Numbered from the stretch's first letter, positions 1-11,205 are shown. The stretch is 64,000 nucleotides of DNA from Dipteris shenzhenensis (GCA_047967505.1 CM106539.1); one strand, 5' to 3'. Notes: generated from the letters alone by a model not told the origin. Numbers and translations: made by a program.

Positions 1-590
1 CTGTCTGGAAACCAGTCTAGGTGGGCAGCCCTCTGAATGAGCTAAGTCTATAGGTCTCCATCCAAGTTCACCTCCAGGATGAGGCCCAACTGCTGCTGGT
101 AGTGTTGCTCGTTTCTGCTCCTCAAAAGCTGCTCCAGATGATGATAAATGAGGGTTGGAGGCCCTCCTTTTATAGGGCACAAGGCTTGCCCCAAAAACCG
201 ACCAGCAAACTGGCGGACCAGTCTGTGGCTGGTCCAGCCCTATTAGGGCTCACAACCCGGGGCCTTTTGAGCCCACTCTTCTAGGGCCTTGGCCCTCCAA
301 TCAAGGCAAGGGCCCATCCTATATAAAAGCAGCTCCCTGCCTCCTGGCAGCCAATTTTGCTGCTCCAACCCAATCATATGTAGGCCTTTTTTGCTCTTCC
401 CTCTAAAGGGCTGCTAACTATTAGGGAAGACCAACCTCTCACCGAAGAATCTCGTGTCTCCTAGAGCTAGCAAACGAGTGATATGAAACACTAATATTGG
501 AAACACATACAAAGGAGAAGACACACCAACTTGCATATGAGAAACCCATATTTGCAATACTACCTCAATGAGGCCCTCCTCTACATAAAA
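1..590. other. No recognisable gene
   Basis: I see no recognisable domain, RNA gene or intact element boundary here. Short open frames on both strands have no family signature. The stretch lies downstream, in minus-strand sense, of the LINE endonuclease remnant that begins near 628, so it may be decayed LINE or flanking DNA. That is a guess from position only. Confidence 0.4.
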
Positions 591-627
591 GGCATCTCGA
601 ATCTTGGTACGATCCTCTCAAGCGAGG

Positions 628-1231
628 CTAAGAGATCATCACAACCACTGGAAAGTGATATGAGGTGGAAACACCAGGAGAAATGCATAGTGATCCACCT
701 CTATCTAATGCCCAATCATCAACATAAAACCTATCAGTCCAGGCATTATGGGCATTTGTGGTCATCAAGACCACTGGAAAGTGATCTGAGGTGGAAACAC
801 TAGGAGAAATGCATAATGATCCATCTCTATCCAATGCCCAATCATCAACACAAACCTATCAATCCATGCATTATGGGCATTTGTGATCTCCTATTCGACC
901 ATGAAAATAGAAGTGAATGTGAGCAAGCATGAAAGGCATCATCAAACCATGCATATTTGCCACACTAAACAGAAAAATGAAGGCATCCTAGGCTGCTCTT
1001 TCAAAGAATGAATGCCGCCTTTGCTACCCCCTTTCTTATCTGAGGGCAACTACTCCATGTTGAAGTCATCTCCAATAATCCACGAATCTGCAATGGGGAC
1101 CCAAGAGAGAAGTTCTTTTCAAAATTCCTCTATTGTTAGGGGCATATAGGTTGAGGAGACCAACCTTACGGCCCGCAATCAAAAGAATAATCCACCATAC
1201 CCTAGAAAGTATGATAATACCATGTTCAACC
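628..1231 (-). pseudogene. LINE endonuclease remnant, C-terminal half
   Basis: Read on the minus strand this stretch shows landmarks of a plant LINE apurinic-like endonuclease. In order they are VGLLNLYAPNNR, a WIIGDDFNM block matching the GDFN motif, and a terminal STSDHFPV block matching the SDH active-site motif. The frame is broken: a stop follows FNME and the spacing shifts several times. The SDHFPV segment occurs twice because of an in-frame 126-bp tandem duplication. The N-terminal half lies at 3926-4105, on the far side of the copia element at 1232-3920. The enzyme would nick target DNA for target-primed reverse transcription. This copy is dead. Confidence 0.75.
635..885. repeat. 126-bp tandem duplication
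   Basis: Two adjacent copies of about 126 bp, anchored by CCACTGGAAAGTGAT at 645 and 771. The unit length is 42 codons, so the minus-strand LINE endonuclease frame is preserved and its SDHFPV block is doubled. In one copy the Asp codon of SDH has become Tyr. Confidence 0.85.
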
Positions 1232-1585
1232 TGTTGAGATATCGAGCTCCACTCGCGATATGCCAGGGTGACTGTTGTGCATTTATGTCACTGACCTGTT
1301 AGCTGGAGATGCGGTTGGTACACCGCCCACGAATAATAGCTAGATGACAGCTATCCTTATCTACTCTAGTTTGTGGCTCAGTTAGTATGCCACCTTAGTT
1401 AGTTGAGTTTGGTTTGAGACCCACATATAGGGTTCTTCTATTTTCTTTGTACTAGAGTTTTTTTGGCTTACACAACCAAGAAGAGGAAAACTATTCTCAG
1501 CCTCCACCTTTGTGTGTATTCCCCCATTTGTGATTGTGAGAAAGCCGCAAGTGAGACTCCTTCCCTCTCTCCCACAATCTTCACA
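1232..1585 (+). repeat. 5' LTR of copia-1
   Basis: Begins TGTTGAGATATCGAGC and ends AATCTTCACA, directly before the primer binding site. It matches the 3' LTR at 3567-3920 at a constant offset of 2335 bp with five substitutions. Confidence 0.95.
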
Positions 1586-1598
1586 TGGTATCAGAGCC
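1586..1598 (+). promoter_or_regulatory. Primer binding site of copia-1
   Basis: TGGTATCAGAGCC directly follows the LTR. It is the usual copia site complementary to the 3' end of initiator Met-tRNA, which primes minus-strand DNA synthesis. Confidence 0.9.
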
Positions 1599-1788
1599 TT
1601 GTTCGTGGTAAGGAGCTCAAGAAAGCAAGCCAAGTTCGTGGTGTCCTGGTAAGAGGACAAGTGTTGCTTTCCTATTTCGAGTTTGGGAGCAAATCTCTGC
1701 AGGTAGCACAGCCAGAAGTGCAGGAGTGCACTGTTTCAGATTGAGACGCCCTTTATTTTTCTGATTTGAGGCCGTTTCGGGGCCCGTT

Positions 1789-3606
1789 TTGAAGGCGGAA
1801 GTTCTTCACAGGCACTCAGAAAAAGGCATTGATGATGAGTTGGGTATTCCTTCTATTGTTACACCTGGAGTAAGGAAGACCAGGGATGTTTTGAGAGCAC
1901 CTGGAAGTGAGCCTATTTTGCACAGGTCTATCAGGGTTAGGTATCCTATGGATAGGCTAAAATATGATGGATTTACAGCCATTCACTATGCCTATATGGT
2001 CAAAGTGATACAGGAACCAGAACCCACTTCTTTTGAGCAAGCCATGGGAAATGAAAAATGGGAGAAAGCCATGGATGAAGAAATGGATGCCTTGGATGCT
2101 AATGCTACATGGGAATTGGTGCCTTTGCCTAAAGGCAAGAATGCAATTGGCTGTAAGTGGGTTTATAAGATCAAGCACAATGCAGATGGTTCTGTGAATA
2201 GATACAAGGCAAGATTAGTTGTCAAGGGGTATGCATAGACATATGGCATTGATTATGAAGAAACTTTCAGCCCGGTTGCAAGGATGGCAACCGTAAGAGC
2301 AACCATTGCTATGGCTGCATCAAAGGGATGGTCTTTACATCAGATGGATGTAAAGAATGCCTTCTTGCATGGTGATTTGCAAGAAGAGGTCTTTATGGAG
2401 CAGCCAGCAGGTTATGTTCATGCTACTCATCCTGAGTTTGTTTGCAGGTTGAAGAAAGCCTTGTATGGCTTGAAGCAAGCACCTAGAGCATGGTCTGACA
2501 AGATAGGACAGTATCTTGTCACTATTGGCTTTCAGATTTCCAAGGTAGATTTCTCACTCTATGTGAGAAAAACAGAGAAAGGGATTATGCTGCTGGTCAT
2601 TTATGTTGATGATTTGATCATCACAGGTGATAGTGATGAAGATATCCTTCATGTGAAAATGCTATTGAGGCAGAAGTTTGAGATGAAGGATTTGGGAGAG
2701 CTGCGTTATTTCTTGGGCATTGAGGTGATTAGATCACCAAGTGGGATACAGCTCTTGCAGAGGCAGTATGGATTGGACATGCTGTCCAAATATGGGATGA
2801 CAGGCTGTAAGCCTATTTCAGTTCCTTTGGAGCAGAATGTGAAGCTGAGCACAGATGCAGGTGAGCTTCTGGAAGACCCTACTATGTACAGACGCATAGT
2901 AGGAAGTTTGATTTACATGACTATTACCAGGCCAGATTTGAGCTATGCTGTTGGGTTGGTAAGTCAGTTTATGCAGGCTCCAAGGAAACCGCATTTGGAT
3001 GCGGCTAGACGCATACTCAGGTATGTGAAGTCCACATTGCAGTATGGACTATTTTATGAGGCTGGGGTTCAGATACAGTTGCATGGATACACTGATGCTG
3101 ATTGGGCTGGTAGCATTTCTGATAGACGATCTACCAGTGGATATGTGTTCTCTTTTGGGAGTGCTGCAGTCACTTGGAGCAGCAAGAAACAGCCTACAGT
3201 TGCCTTGTCGAGCACAGAGGCTGAGTACAGGGGTGCAGCAATGGCTGCATGTGAGGTAGCTTGGTTGCATAAGCTACTCTATGATATGCATCAGCAGTCT
3301 ACAAATGGGCCAGTTGTCATTTATTGTGACAACATGAGTAGTATACATTTGGCAAAGAACCCAGTCTTTCATGCCAGAACAAAGCACATTGAGGTGCATT
3401 ATCACTATGTGCGGGAGAAGGTTTTACTAGGTCTTATTGATCTAGTTTATGTCAGCACAGAGGATCAGGTAGCTGACATATTCACAAAAGCATTGGGCGC
3501 AGAGAAGCTGCGCAAGTTCAGAGACGTGCATGGTGTGCAGGATTTGGGATTGAGCTCGAGGGGGAGTGTTGAGATATCGAGCTCCACTCGCGATATGCCA
3601 GGGTGA
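1789..3606 (+). pseudogene. Copia pol remnant: reverse transcriptase and RNase H, one nonsense codon
   Basis: A single reading frame interrupted only by TAG at 2236-2238, where family members have the Gln of KGYAQ. Upstream is the integrase-RT linker with [17 protein letters not shown]. The reverse transcriptase follows, with DVKNAFLHGDLQEEV and the catalytic YVDD (codons 2602-2613). The RNase H part shows TDADWAG, SSTEAEYRG and KHIEVHYHYVREK. The frame ends about 40 bp inside the 3' LTR. Gag, protease and the integrase core are absent, so the element could move only with help from relatives. Apart from the TAG the RT and RNase H frame is intact, which fits the low LTR divergence. Confidence 0.92.
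3558..3566 (+). promoter_or_regulatory. Polypurine tract of copia-1
   Basis: GAGGGGGAG lies immediately upstream of the 3' LTR, where the plus-strand DNA primer is expected. Confidence 0.85.
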
Positions 3607-3920
3607 CTGTTGTGCATTTATGTCACCGACCTGTTAGCTGGAGATGCGGTTGGTACACCGCCCACGAATAATAGCTGGATGACAGCTATCCTTATCTACT
3701 CTAGTTTGTGGCTCAGTTAGTATGCCACCTTAGTTAGTTGAGTTTGGTTTGAGACCCACATATAGGGTTCTTCTATTTTCTTTGTAATAGAGTTTTTTTG
3801 GCTTACACAACCAAGAAGAGGAAAACTGTTTTCAGCCTCCACCTTTGTGTGTATTCCCCCATTTGTGATTGTGAGAAAGCCGCAAGTGAGACTCCTTCCC
3901 TCTCTCCCACAATCTTCACA
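3567..3920 (+). repeat. 3' LTR of copia-1
   Basis: A 354-bp copy of the 5' LTR, ending AATCTTCACA and followed by the CAACC target duplication. Five substitutions separate the two LTRs. Confidence 0.95.
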
Positions 3921-3925
3921 CAACC

Positions 3926-4105
3926 ACCAAGGGAAGGGGAGAAACTAAGATAGAAATGCATGTACCTCCCTGGTGCCCAAAGTAAGTGACCAAAAAGTGT
4001 GACCTAAAAACACTTTTCCTGATTTGGGACAATCTCTAGCATCTAGTTTGCATTCATGTATAAAAAGAATGTCAGTAGGACCCCTTGTAACACTTGGATG
4101 GAGAT
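3926..4105 (-). pseudogene. LINE endonuclease remnant, N-terminal half
   Basis: The minus strand encodes an IHECKL block, matching the LINE QETKL motif with the catalytic Glu, and then a GTRGGTCISILVSPLPLVV stretch after a frame change. If copia-1 and one CAACC copy are removed, this frame runs straight into EHGIIIL at 1226 and onward, so the two halves are one gene cut by the insertion. A stop shortly after the IHECKL frame and the frame change show the gene was already decaying or decayed later. Confidence 0.7.
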
Positions 4106-4640
4106 GAGTATGAATCATCTTCCTACGGCGGTGAGGAGGCACACCACCAAGGCCGTGTATGTTCTAGCTCACAATCCTCATTGACGGAGGGAAGCAGGGT
4201 TGAACATCTTACCCAACCCTAGTGGTGGAAACCCTCTCCTAGGAAAGAGACATCTTGTCGAAGGATCTAGAAAGAGGAGGAAAATCCACTGGGGAGAGAA
4301 CCCCTCCCCTTGAAGATGGGGACACCCTACTATAAGGAATACCAAATCACTGGCTCACCAAATGTATTGAAGCATGACGTGATCATCTGAAATGTTAGGG
4401 TTAGAGACAATGACCCTACTATAAGGAATACCAAATCATTGGCTCACCAAATGTATTGAAGCATGACGTGATCATCTGAAATGTTAGGGTCAAAACAATG
4501 ACTCTAACTCTAGGAACTCCATCTGACTTGGCCAGTGTAACCAGAAAACACGTTTCGCTCAAGAAAAACGTGTAGAAATTTTTGACTCTTTTGAGTGTGC
4601 TCAGTGTGTATGTGTGTATCTGAGAGCTCTTTTTACACAC
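4106..4640. other. Unassigned stretch with a tandem duplication
   Basis: No domain is recognisable. It may hold the 5' region of the minus-strand LINE. An 89-bp tandem duplication occupies 4324-4501. The sequence just before 4650 is TG-rich and resembles an LTR end in composition only. Confidence 0.4.
4324..4501. repeat. 89-bp direct tandem duplication
   Basis: Two adjacent copies anchored by ACCCTACTATAAGGAAT at 4324 and 4413. They are nearly identical, so the duplication is recent compared with the surrounding decayed sequence. Confidence 0.85.
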
Positions 4641-4649
4641 AAAGAGAGA

Positions 4650-6710
4650 ATTCTCTTCTTCGCCGAGGCGATGACATACTACCTTCGGGCGAGGTCGACC
4701 GGGATCTGGGGTGTTCGCCTTCCCATCAGGGAGGACACGGAGCTCCTGGACTCGGAGTATGCAGATGACACAGCACCGTACATTCAGGATGATGAGATGA
4801 TGCTGGAGAGGGTGAGGCTGGTCTTAGAGGTCTTCTGCTCGGCAGCCGGTGTGAAAATAAACTGGAACAAATCAGTTGGTTTTCTCACAAACCCTGGGGC
4901 ATGCTCACAGTGGGGGAGGTTTTTGGGTTTCAGATGGATCCCGCGGGGGCAGACAGCTAGATATCTCGGCTTTCAGGTTGGCCTGGACATCACGCCAACT
5001 CAGCAGTTTCTCCCGTTGCTAGATTCCATTCGACGAAAGCTGGCTTTTTGGAGCACTGCTAAGCTCTCTCTTGCAGGTCGTGCTCTTGTAGTCAACCAGG
5101 TTCTCCTGGCCACGGCCTGGTATGTGGCCTCTTATTGGTGCTTCTCGAGATCCAGCATGGCACAGCTCAGGAGGATGGTCCAGAATTTCCTATGGTCTGG
5201 GGGGGATGGTCTCAGAGATACCAGAGCCAGGGTAGCCTGGCAGACAATCATTCTTCTGCAGGCTGAGGGTGGCTTGGGGGTCATTGATCTTGAGCTTCAG
5301 AGTTAGGCCTTGCTGGGCAAGTTAGTTATCCGCGGTTTGACCCCGGGGGGGCAAACGTGGAAGATGTTACTTCAGCAGGGGATCAGTTCTTGCATCCCGC
5401 ACCGAGGTAGAGAGTGGCTACCGTCCCTCCGATGGATCTTCACCTCTGTACCGCTTACTCACCCCCGCTCCCCGCTCATTCGTAGCCTTCTCATGGTTTG
5501 GAGGCGACTCCATCTCAGTCTCCTCCAGTCCTCTCCTAGCAGTCAGGAGGAGATCGATCGCCAGCCGCTCATCTGGAATGAGCAGGTCAGAGATACCTTG
5601 GGCCTTTAGCTGGAGGAGAGGTCACATATCCTGTGGGATGGTTGGATGCGGGGGCCAGCCCGGTCCCTTCGAGTTTGGAGGGACACTTACAGACACTTGG
5701 AGACCGTTGCTCTAGCAGCCGCAGGTGGTGGTGTCTGTGGAGCTCAGGCGAGATGCACAAAGATAGACGGAGCGATTCCTGCCGGTTGGTTGGTTCCACC
5801 CGAGATTCAGATCCTCATGCCTGGTGATGACCGTTGGCTTGGACAGTTCACCCCCCGTGGCATCCCACTGGTGGTTGCAAGCCGGATGGACGACACCTCT
5901 GTTTCCTTCTTCGCGGTTTTGGGGGACGGCCGACTCAGGAGAAAGGGTGTGCTCATTGACCCCCTTCTCTCGTGGAAGAGGGTTCGGGTCGTAGGCCTCA
6001 TGGGGAAGGTTTGGCGGATCGATCCTAGTATAGAGCAAGATCAGCTACAGTTATGGCGACTCTGGCTTTGGGAGGGGCGGGCCCTGTGAGAGCTTGATTG
6101 GGACCCAGGTGAGTGGAGATGGCCAGAGGTTGTGGCAGGACCCCTTTCTTTGCTTACAACATGACATTGGGCGAGAGAGTTCTCGGGAGGATGCAGAGCC
6201 GCCCGCCCACCCGGCGGCCCAGTTGGTATGCTCAGGGTATCTCCAGACTATTTTTACAGGCCTTCTGGAAGGCCTTGTGGGAGAGTTGGCGGCCACAGAA
6301 GATTTCCTACTTCCTTTGGCTACTCACCCACAAGGGTCTTCCAGTGGGGAGCTGGTTGCGGCAGATTGGTCAGAATGGACTTTGTCAGATTTGTCATGAG
6401 GACGAGGAGTCACCAAAACACTGCCTGTGGAGCTGCACTCGTGCCGAGGAAGTGTGGAGGTGGACCTTCGAGATCCTTACTCGCGTAGCACCGGAGCTAG
6501 GTTTGATCACCTGGGGCACGTTCTGCTGGTGCAGCACCACACCTGGCTTTCATCAGTTGTTCGAGGTAGGCCCGCAGGACCCCATGTCACACAGGGGACT
6601 TGGGGGCCGCTTGAGGGCATCCCGCCGCACCTGGTAGAGGTGGACATAGGATCTCAGGAGAGGCAACCAGTCTGGGAGATTATTAGCAGCATCGCTGGAT
6701 GGCACATTTG
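4650..6710 (+). pseudogene. LINE reverse transcriptase C-terminal part and zf-RVT tail
   Basis: The first block holds the RT palm: LFFAEAMTYYL, then the catalytic YADD at 4758-4769, then GVKINWNKS and the ARYLGFQVG thumb region. A stop at 5304-5306 and several later frame changes interrupt it. Farther on, FWKALWESWRPQKISYFLW followed by CQICHEDEESPKHCLWSC (about 6255-6450) is the zf-RVT zinc-binding domain of plant LINE ORF2 proteins, with its Cys/His spacing intact. The 5' part of ORF2 (endonuclease and RT fingers) and ORF1 are absent. Confidence 0.82.
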
Positions 6711-7111
6711 AACCTCGCGCTGCGCGCAGATCCTCGGTGGTACCTCTCTTTCAACTGCCCAGGTCATGGCTGACATCTGGAGTGAGATTATACACACACT
6801 CAGAGGCCAGTGGGACCAGATACAGGGAGATTCCCAGGCTGGGCCGAGAGAAGCGGAGACGTCTCCTCCGAGATTGGGATACGTAGGGCCTCTTCTGCGA
6901 GCATACTTCTCAGGGCCTTCAGTGGCGCTATTCACCACCTCTCTGGCTGTTTATTCACACCCGCCTGATCCCTCCGTGAGAGAGAGCTTTTTGTTTCCAT
7001 TTAGGGCTGTGTCCAATTTGTGAACGTAGCCCCGTCAGCTGCAAAACTGACCTCATGTATCTTGTTTTTTCTAAGTAATATAATCGGCACTGTTTTTTCC
7101 AAAAAAAAAAA
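4650..7111 (+). mobile_element. 5'-truncated LINE (LINE-2)
   Basis: The remnant begins abruptly within the reverse transcriptase palm and ends with a run of 11 A at 7101-7111, the typical result of incomplete target-primed reverse transcription. The A run directly abuts copia integrase sequence at 7112, so the LINE landed in, or was joined to, a copia element whose 5' half is not seen upstream. No target duplication can be defined. Confidence 0.8.
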
Positions 7112-7112
7112 T

Positions 7113-7310
7113 AATGTGACTCCATTTGAGGCTTTGTATGGCTTTAAGCCAAAGGTTAGTCATTTCAGAGTTTTTGGCTCAGTGGCATATGCTTTGGTTC
7201 CAAATGCACATCGGACAAAGCTTGATGACAAGAGTGTCAAATGCATTTTTGTGGGGTATAGCACTGAAAGCAAGGGATTTAGGCTTATAATCCTACTACC
7301 AGGAAGGTAA
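7113..7310 (+). pseudogene. Copia integrase C-terminal fragment
   Basis: Encodes VTPFEALYGFKPKVSHFRVFG and a [16 protein letters not shown] block, the conserved region after the integrase core of copia polyproteins. A one-base loss near 7290 shifts the frame; the alternative frame continues with [19 protein letters not shown] into the RT segment that follows. The DDE catalytic core is missing. Confidence 0.82.
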
Positions 7311-7348
7311 TAATCAGCAAAGATGTTCTCTTTGCTGAGAATGAGTGC

Positions 7349-8392
7349 ATGCAGCCCGCTAGTGCAGAGTTGCCACCATATGATGACACCCCTTTGGACA
7401 TCATCCAGTTTGAGAATGATGAGACAACTTCTCATAGTTTAGATGGCTTGCCACATGTTGAGGATGGCTCTCCCTCAAATGTTTCAGATTTGCAGCCAAT
7501 TAATGAGAATAGACTGCCTCATGTTTGGAGGCATTATCAATGTCGTGAGGCCACTAAAGATGTTGATGCAGCTCCGAGTGGTATAGCAGAGAAATCTATT
7601 CCACATTGGGCAAGGTTGACCATTCAAGATGCTAAGGATCAGCCTACTTTGGGAAAAACCAGGGCCAACACTCAGAAAAATCAGCAAAAGGTCAATTTTG
7701 CTTTGATGACCTCAGTGATGGAAGCTGAAAATGAGCCTCAGAGCTTCAAGGATGCTCAGCATAATCCGGCATGGCAGAAAGCTATGGAAGCTGAGATTAA
7801 ATCCATTGAGAAGAATGCCACATGGGACTTGGTTGATGCGCCCATTGGGAAAAATGTGGTTCACACGAAATGGATTTATAAAGTGAAATACCATTTAGAT
7901 GGCACAGTTGAGAAATACAAAGCCCGTTTGGTTGCCAAGGGGTATGCACAAGAGGAGGGAATAGATTATGAGGAGACATTTGCTCCAGTGGACAAGATGA
8001 CCACCATTCGTTCTGTCATCTCTCTTGCTGCGTTTTATGGTTGGTCAGTGTACCAGATGGATGTCAAGACCTCTTTCCTCAATGGAGACATTAAAGAGGA
8101 GGTCTATGTACATCAACCCCAAGGTTTTGAGGTGAAGGGACAAGAGCACAAGGTATGTAAGCTCAAGAAGGCTCTATATGGGCTGAAGCAAGCACCTCGT
8201 GCGTGGTATCAGAAGATACATCAGTTTTTGCTGTCCCAAGGCTTCGTAAACACTCATACAGAGCCAAATCTGTATGTTCTACAGCAAAAATCAGAATTGT
8301 TCATGTTGGTACTATATGTGGATTGCATTATACTCACTGGCAGTGATTTGGCAAATTACAGCAGTGCAGTCCGCTTTATGTCACAACTTTGA
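7349..8392 (+). pseudogene. Copia reverse transcriptase with altered YVDD box
   Basis: A long frame carrying the linker [19 protein letters not shown], then [37 protein letters not shown] and [15 protein letters not shown], all diagnostic of copia RT. The catalytic YVDD reads YVDC at 8315-8326, which would remove an essential metal-binding Asp. A stop follows soon after at 8390. The enzyme is inactive on two counts. Confidence 0.88.
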
Positions 8393-8489
8393 CATGATAG
8401 ATTTGGGCCTATTGCACTATTGTCTTGGCATCAAGCTTTGGTAGACCCATGATGGGATCTCTATGTCATAGACAAAGTATTCGAAGGGG

Positions 8490-9288
8490 TTGTTGCAGAA
8501 ATTTAAAATGGAGAACTGTAAGCCTGTGGCTACTCCATTGGAAAAGGGACTCAAGCTAAGTAAGCATGATACTGCTGAAAAGTTTGATGGCACTTTGTAC
8601 GGGCAGTTGGTTGGCAGTTTGATCTATCTATGCTCCACACGGCCTGATATTGCCTATGCCACAGGGCTTTTGAGCCAGTTCATGCATTGTCCCACGATCA
8701 CACATTGGAATGCAGCAAAGAGGGTTCTTAGATATGTCCATGGCACTCTCTCTCTTGGCTTGCATTATGCTTCAGATTGTGATCTAAAGTTGAGTGGTTT
8801 CACCGACTCAGATTGGTCAGGGGACATTGACGACAAATGGTCCACTACTGGCTATTGCTTCTCATTGGGTTCAGCCTGTATCTCATGGCTCAGTAAGAAG
8901 CAAGAGCGAGTCTCTCTTTCCTCCAGTGAAGCAGAGTACAAAGCTGCAAATTCAGCCACTACAGAGTTAATTGTGGTTAAGGAAGCTTTTGCATGACTTG
9001 CATCATGCACAGGATGGCGAAGCAAACTCTATCTTCTGTGATAGGCAGAGTTGCATTGCCATAGCCAACAATCCTGTCTTTCATGCTCACATGAAACATA
9101 TTGAAAATTCTTATCATTATGTATGGGATTGTATTTTTGATGGCTTCATTGATCTCATCTATTGTCCATCTGAGGACAATGTGGCGAATATCTTCACCAA
9201 AGCCCTATCAACAGATCTTTTCTTACGACATCGACATGTCTTGGGGATCAGAGACATTCTCGCAATGTTAAGGGGGGGTGTGAAGTGA
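8490..9288 (+). pseudogene. Copia RT connection and RNase H, frameshifted
   Basis: The first frame shows the RT end (CKPVATPLEKGLKL, GSLIYLCSTRPDIAYA) and RNase H motifs (FTDSDWSGD, SLSSSEAEYKAA). It stops near 8994. An overlapping second frame starting near 8971 continues with LLHDLHHA and NPVFHAHMKHIENSYHYV up to the end of pol at 9288. One small indel therefore splits a once continuous RNase H. Confidence 0.87.
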
Positions 9289-9429
9289 TTCACAATGACA
9301 TTGTTTTCATGTACTCCCATAGGTTGCATATCCATCTGGATGAATTTGTGCAACCATGGTATTTAGGTACTGCAGGGTACACCTGAGATGTTTCTAGGGT
9401 ACTTTCAGCCATATCTTTGAGGGGGGATT

Positions 9430-9609
9430 TGTAAGAGATTACAAAGATATGGTGTTGTAGGCATAAAGTCAACCATATGGTTGACTGGTAGTACTTGGTT
9501 ACTATATATATCACGAATTTATTGTTTCATTTGAACATATCTCTTGGAGCTTTCCTGTGTGTGCACTCTTGCTCACTTGTGTTCACGTGTGTGTGTGTGT
9601 GGACACACA
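9430..9609 (+). repeat. Probable 3' LTR of copia-2
   Basis: A GAGGGGGGATT purine tract precedes TGTAAGAGATTACAAAG, a plausible TG start. The stretch ends in a (GT)n run and ACACACA right before a T run that belongs to the next LINE. No 5' partner is present in the window, so the right boundary is inferred. Confidence 0.45.
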
Positions 9610-9691
9610 CTTTTTTTTTTGTGGGAAGAAATCTTTTATTGATGTAAAATAATTACATTCATAGTTACTTCGAAAGTGGAGTAACTACTAC

Positions 9692-11059
9692 TCAACTGAA
9701 AATCTCAGTATAAGCTGTATATACATCCTGATCAATCAAACGAGTCTGAACGCAATCATAGAATGATTGCTGTAGAGATCGTTTGAAAAAAACAAAAGAT
9801 GAAAATAGGGGAACACCAAAGACTCTATGATTTTTGTTCATCCATAGAGTCCATAGTGCCCAGTAGCATACCCATACATAAAATAAGTCAAAACCCTGTC
9901 TAGCTGGATGAAAACCAAACAACCAGAAAAACCTGCCAAAAGTAACAATAGGAAATCTCGCTTGAAGCCTCTGTCGCATGAGAGCGATGAAATCACAAGT
10001 GTGTGGACAGTGCCAGAAGATGTGAAGCACAGATTCAGCATAGTGTAGGCATCTGTGGCAAACAGCCAGAGCAATATGTCTATGTGCGAGTAACTGGCCA
10101 GATGGAAAAATGCCAAGTAGGACTCGCCAAAGGAAAAGCTGTTGCCGAAGAGGGACATTATAATGCCAAAGGAGACGCAGTCACTTTCTCCACCACTTTA
10201 GTGGGCGATCCATATGCCAAACAGTATTTGCTCTGTTAGAAATCCAAGGCGGAAATAATAACACTTTATACAGAGATGACACTGTGATATGTGAGAGCTT
10301 CAAAGGATGGGCTGAAGAGGACGAAGAATGTAAAATCCAATCCTCAAGCCTATTTTGAAGTTCCAAACGAGGTACTGGCAAGAATGGTTGAAGCATTGCT
10401 GAAATCCGATGCCATAAAGGACGATAATGAGCTCCCAAACCGTATTTGCTAGCAGTCATAGAAAAAGATAAAAGAGTGCCATCATCCTGAAGTACATCTG
10501 CCACAGAAGAAATGCCTTTGAAAGAGAGAAAATAAGAACGTCTGGGTTCTTGTATGGCCAAAGAAGGGTGGAATACTTTAGACCAATGAATATTCTCAGC
10601 CCTCAAAGAATTTCCCGACAAAGAATCCTGGCCATTCCATTCCAAGTGGGATAAAATATGTTTCCAATCAAGCAGCAGATGAGAGACAAAAGGGCTTCCT
10701 TTGATCTTGCCTTGGATAGAGCCAAATAGGAAATCCCACTAGGTAGGCTTCCAATGCCCAAAAGTAGAAGTATCAATATGTAATAAAAGAGAGCGGATCA
10801 TGAAAGCCCAAGGCTGATCTCCTTGCATAAACTGCAACATCATTTTCCCTCTGTGAGCAAGTAGATGCATTTGAATATTGAGAATGTTCAGACCTCCGTG
10901 CATCTTTGGAGAACAGAGACGATGCATAGAGAGTAATCTGAGACTTTTCTTGCCATTTTTTGAAAACCAGAAAATTTCCATGATAGCAGACATAAAGGAA
11001 ACCAGATCTGCCTTAGTGAACATGATGAGAGGTAGATAAAATTGTATGTATGCTATCAA
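9692..11059 (-). pseudogene. LINE-3 ORF2 C-terminal region with zf-RVT
   Basis: Three separate minus-strand frames cover the thumb and tail. 11059-10739 contains SPKMHGGLNILNIQ, typical of the GGLGI region after LINE RT. 10645-10181 and 10158-9692 lead to a block with ESVLHIFWHCPHTCDFI, the zf-RVT pattern, and an ALWTLWMNKNHRVFG end that is usual for plant LINE tails. The frames are joined only across stops. Confidence 0.75.
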
Positions 11060-11205
11060 AATAGATTGTGTTATTCACAAACGAACATGTAATGACCAAG
11101 TTGCAAGCTTCCAATATTCAAGTTTTACCCTCAACTTTGTGAGCACTCAATCAGTTTGTTGAGAACGGGTGAGTCCCCAACCTAGAGGATAGCCAAGAGG
11201 CCGAA

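Larger units (their letters stand above)
1232..3920 (+). mobile_element. Ty1-copia LTR retrotransposon, internally deleted (copia-1)
   Basis: A complete LTR-to-LTR element of 2.69 kb. It has 354-bp LTRs beginning TG and ending CA, a primer site at 1586, a polypurine tract at 3558-3566, and the 5-bp target duplication CAACC at 1227-1231 and 3921-3925. By eye the LTRs differ at 5 of 354 positions (about 1.4 percent), so the insertion is fairly young. Gag, protease and nearly all of integrase are missing; only the pol tail with reverse transcriptase and RNase H remains. It sits inside a minus-strand LINE endonuclease gene. Confidence 0.95.
7112..9609 (+). mobile_element. Decayed Ty1-copia fragment (copia-2)
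   Basis: A plus-strand copia pol fragment that starts in the integrase C-terminal region and runs through RT and RNase H to a probable 3' LTR. It has lost its 5' LTR, gag, protease and integrase core. Frameshifts near 7290, 8390 and 8970 and a mutated catalytic box show it is much older than copia-1. Confidence 0.85.

Noticed and set aside
102-284. 60-residue plus-strand frame near the left edge
   Set aside because: Short, no motif, no homologous pattern recognised.
531-803. Plus-strand frame across the 126-bp duplication
   Set aside because: It is antisense to the LINE endonuclease, whose motifs are clear on the minus strand.
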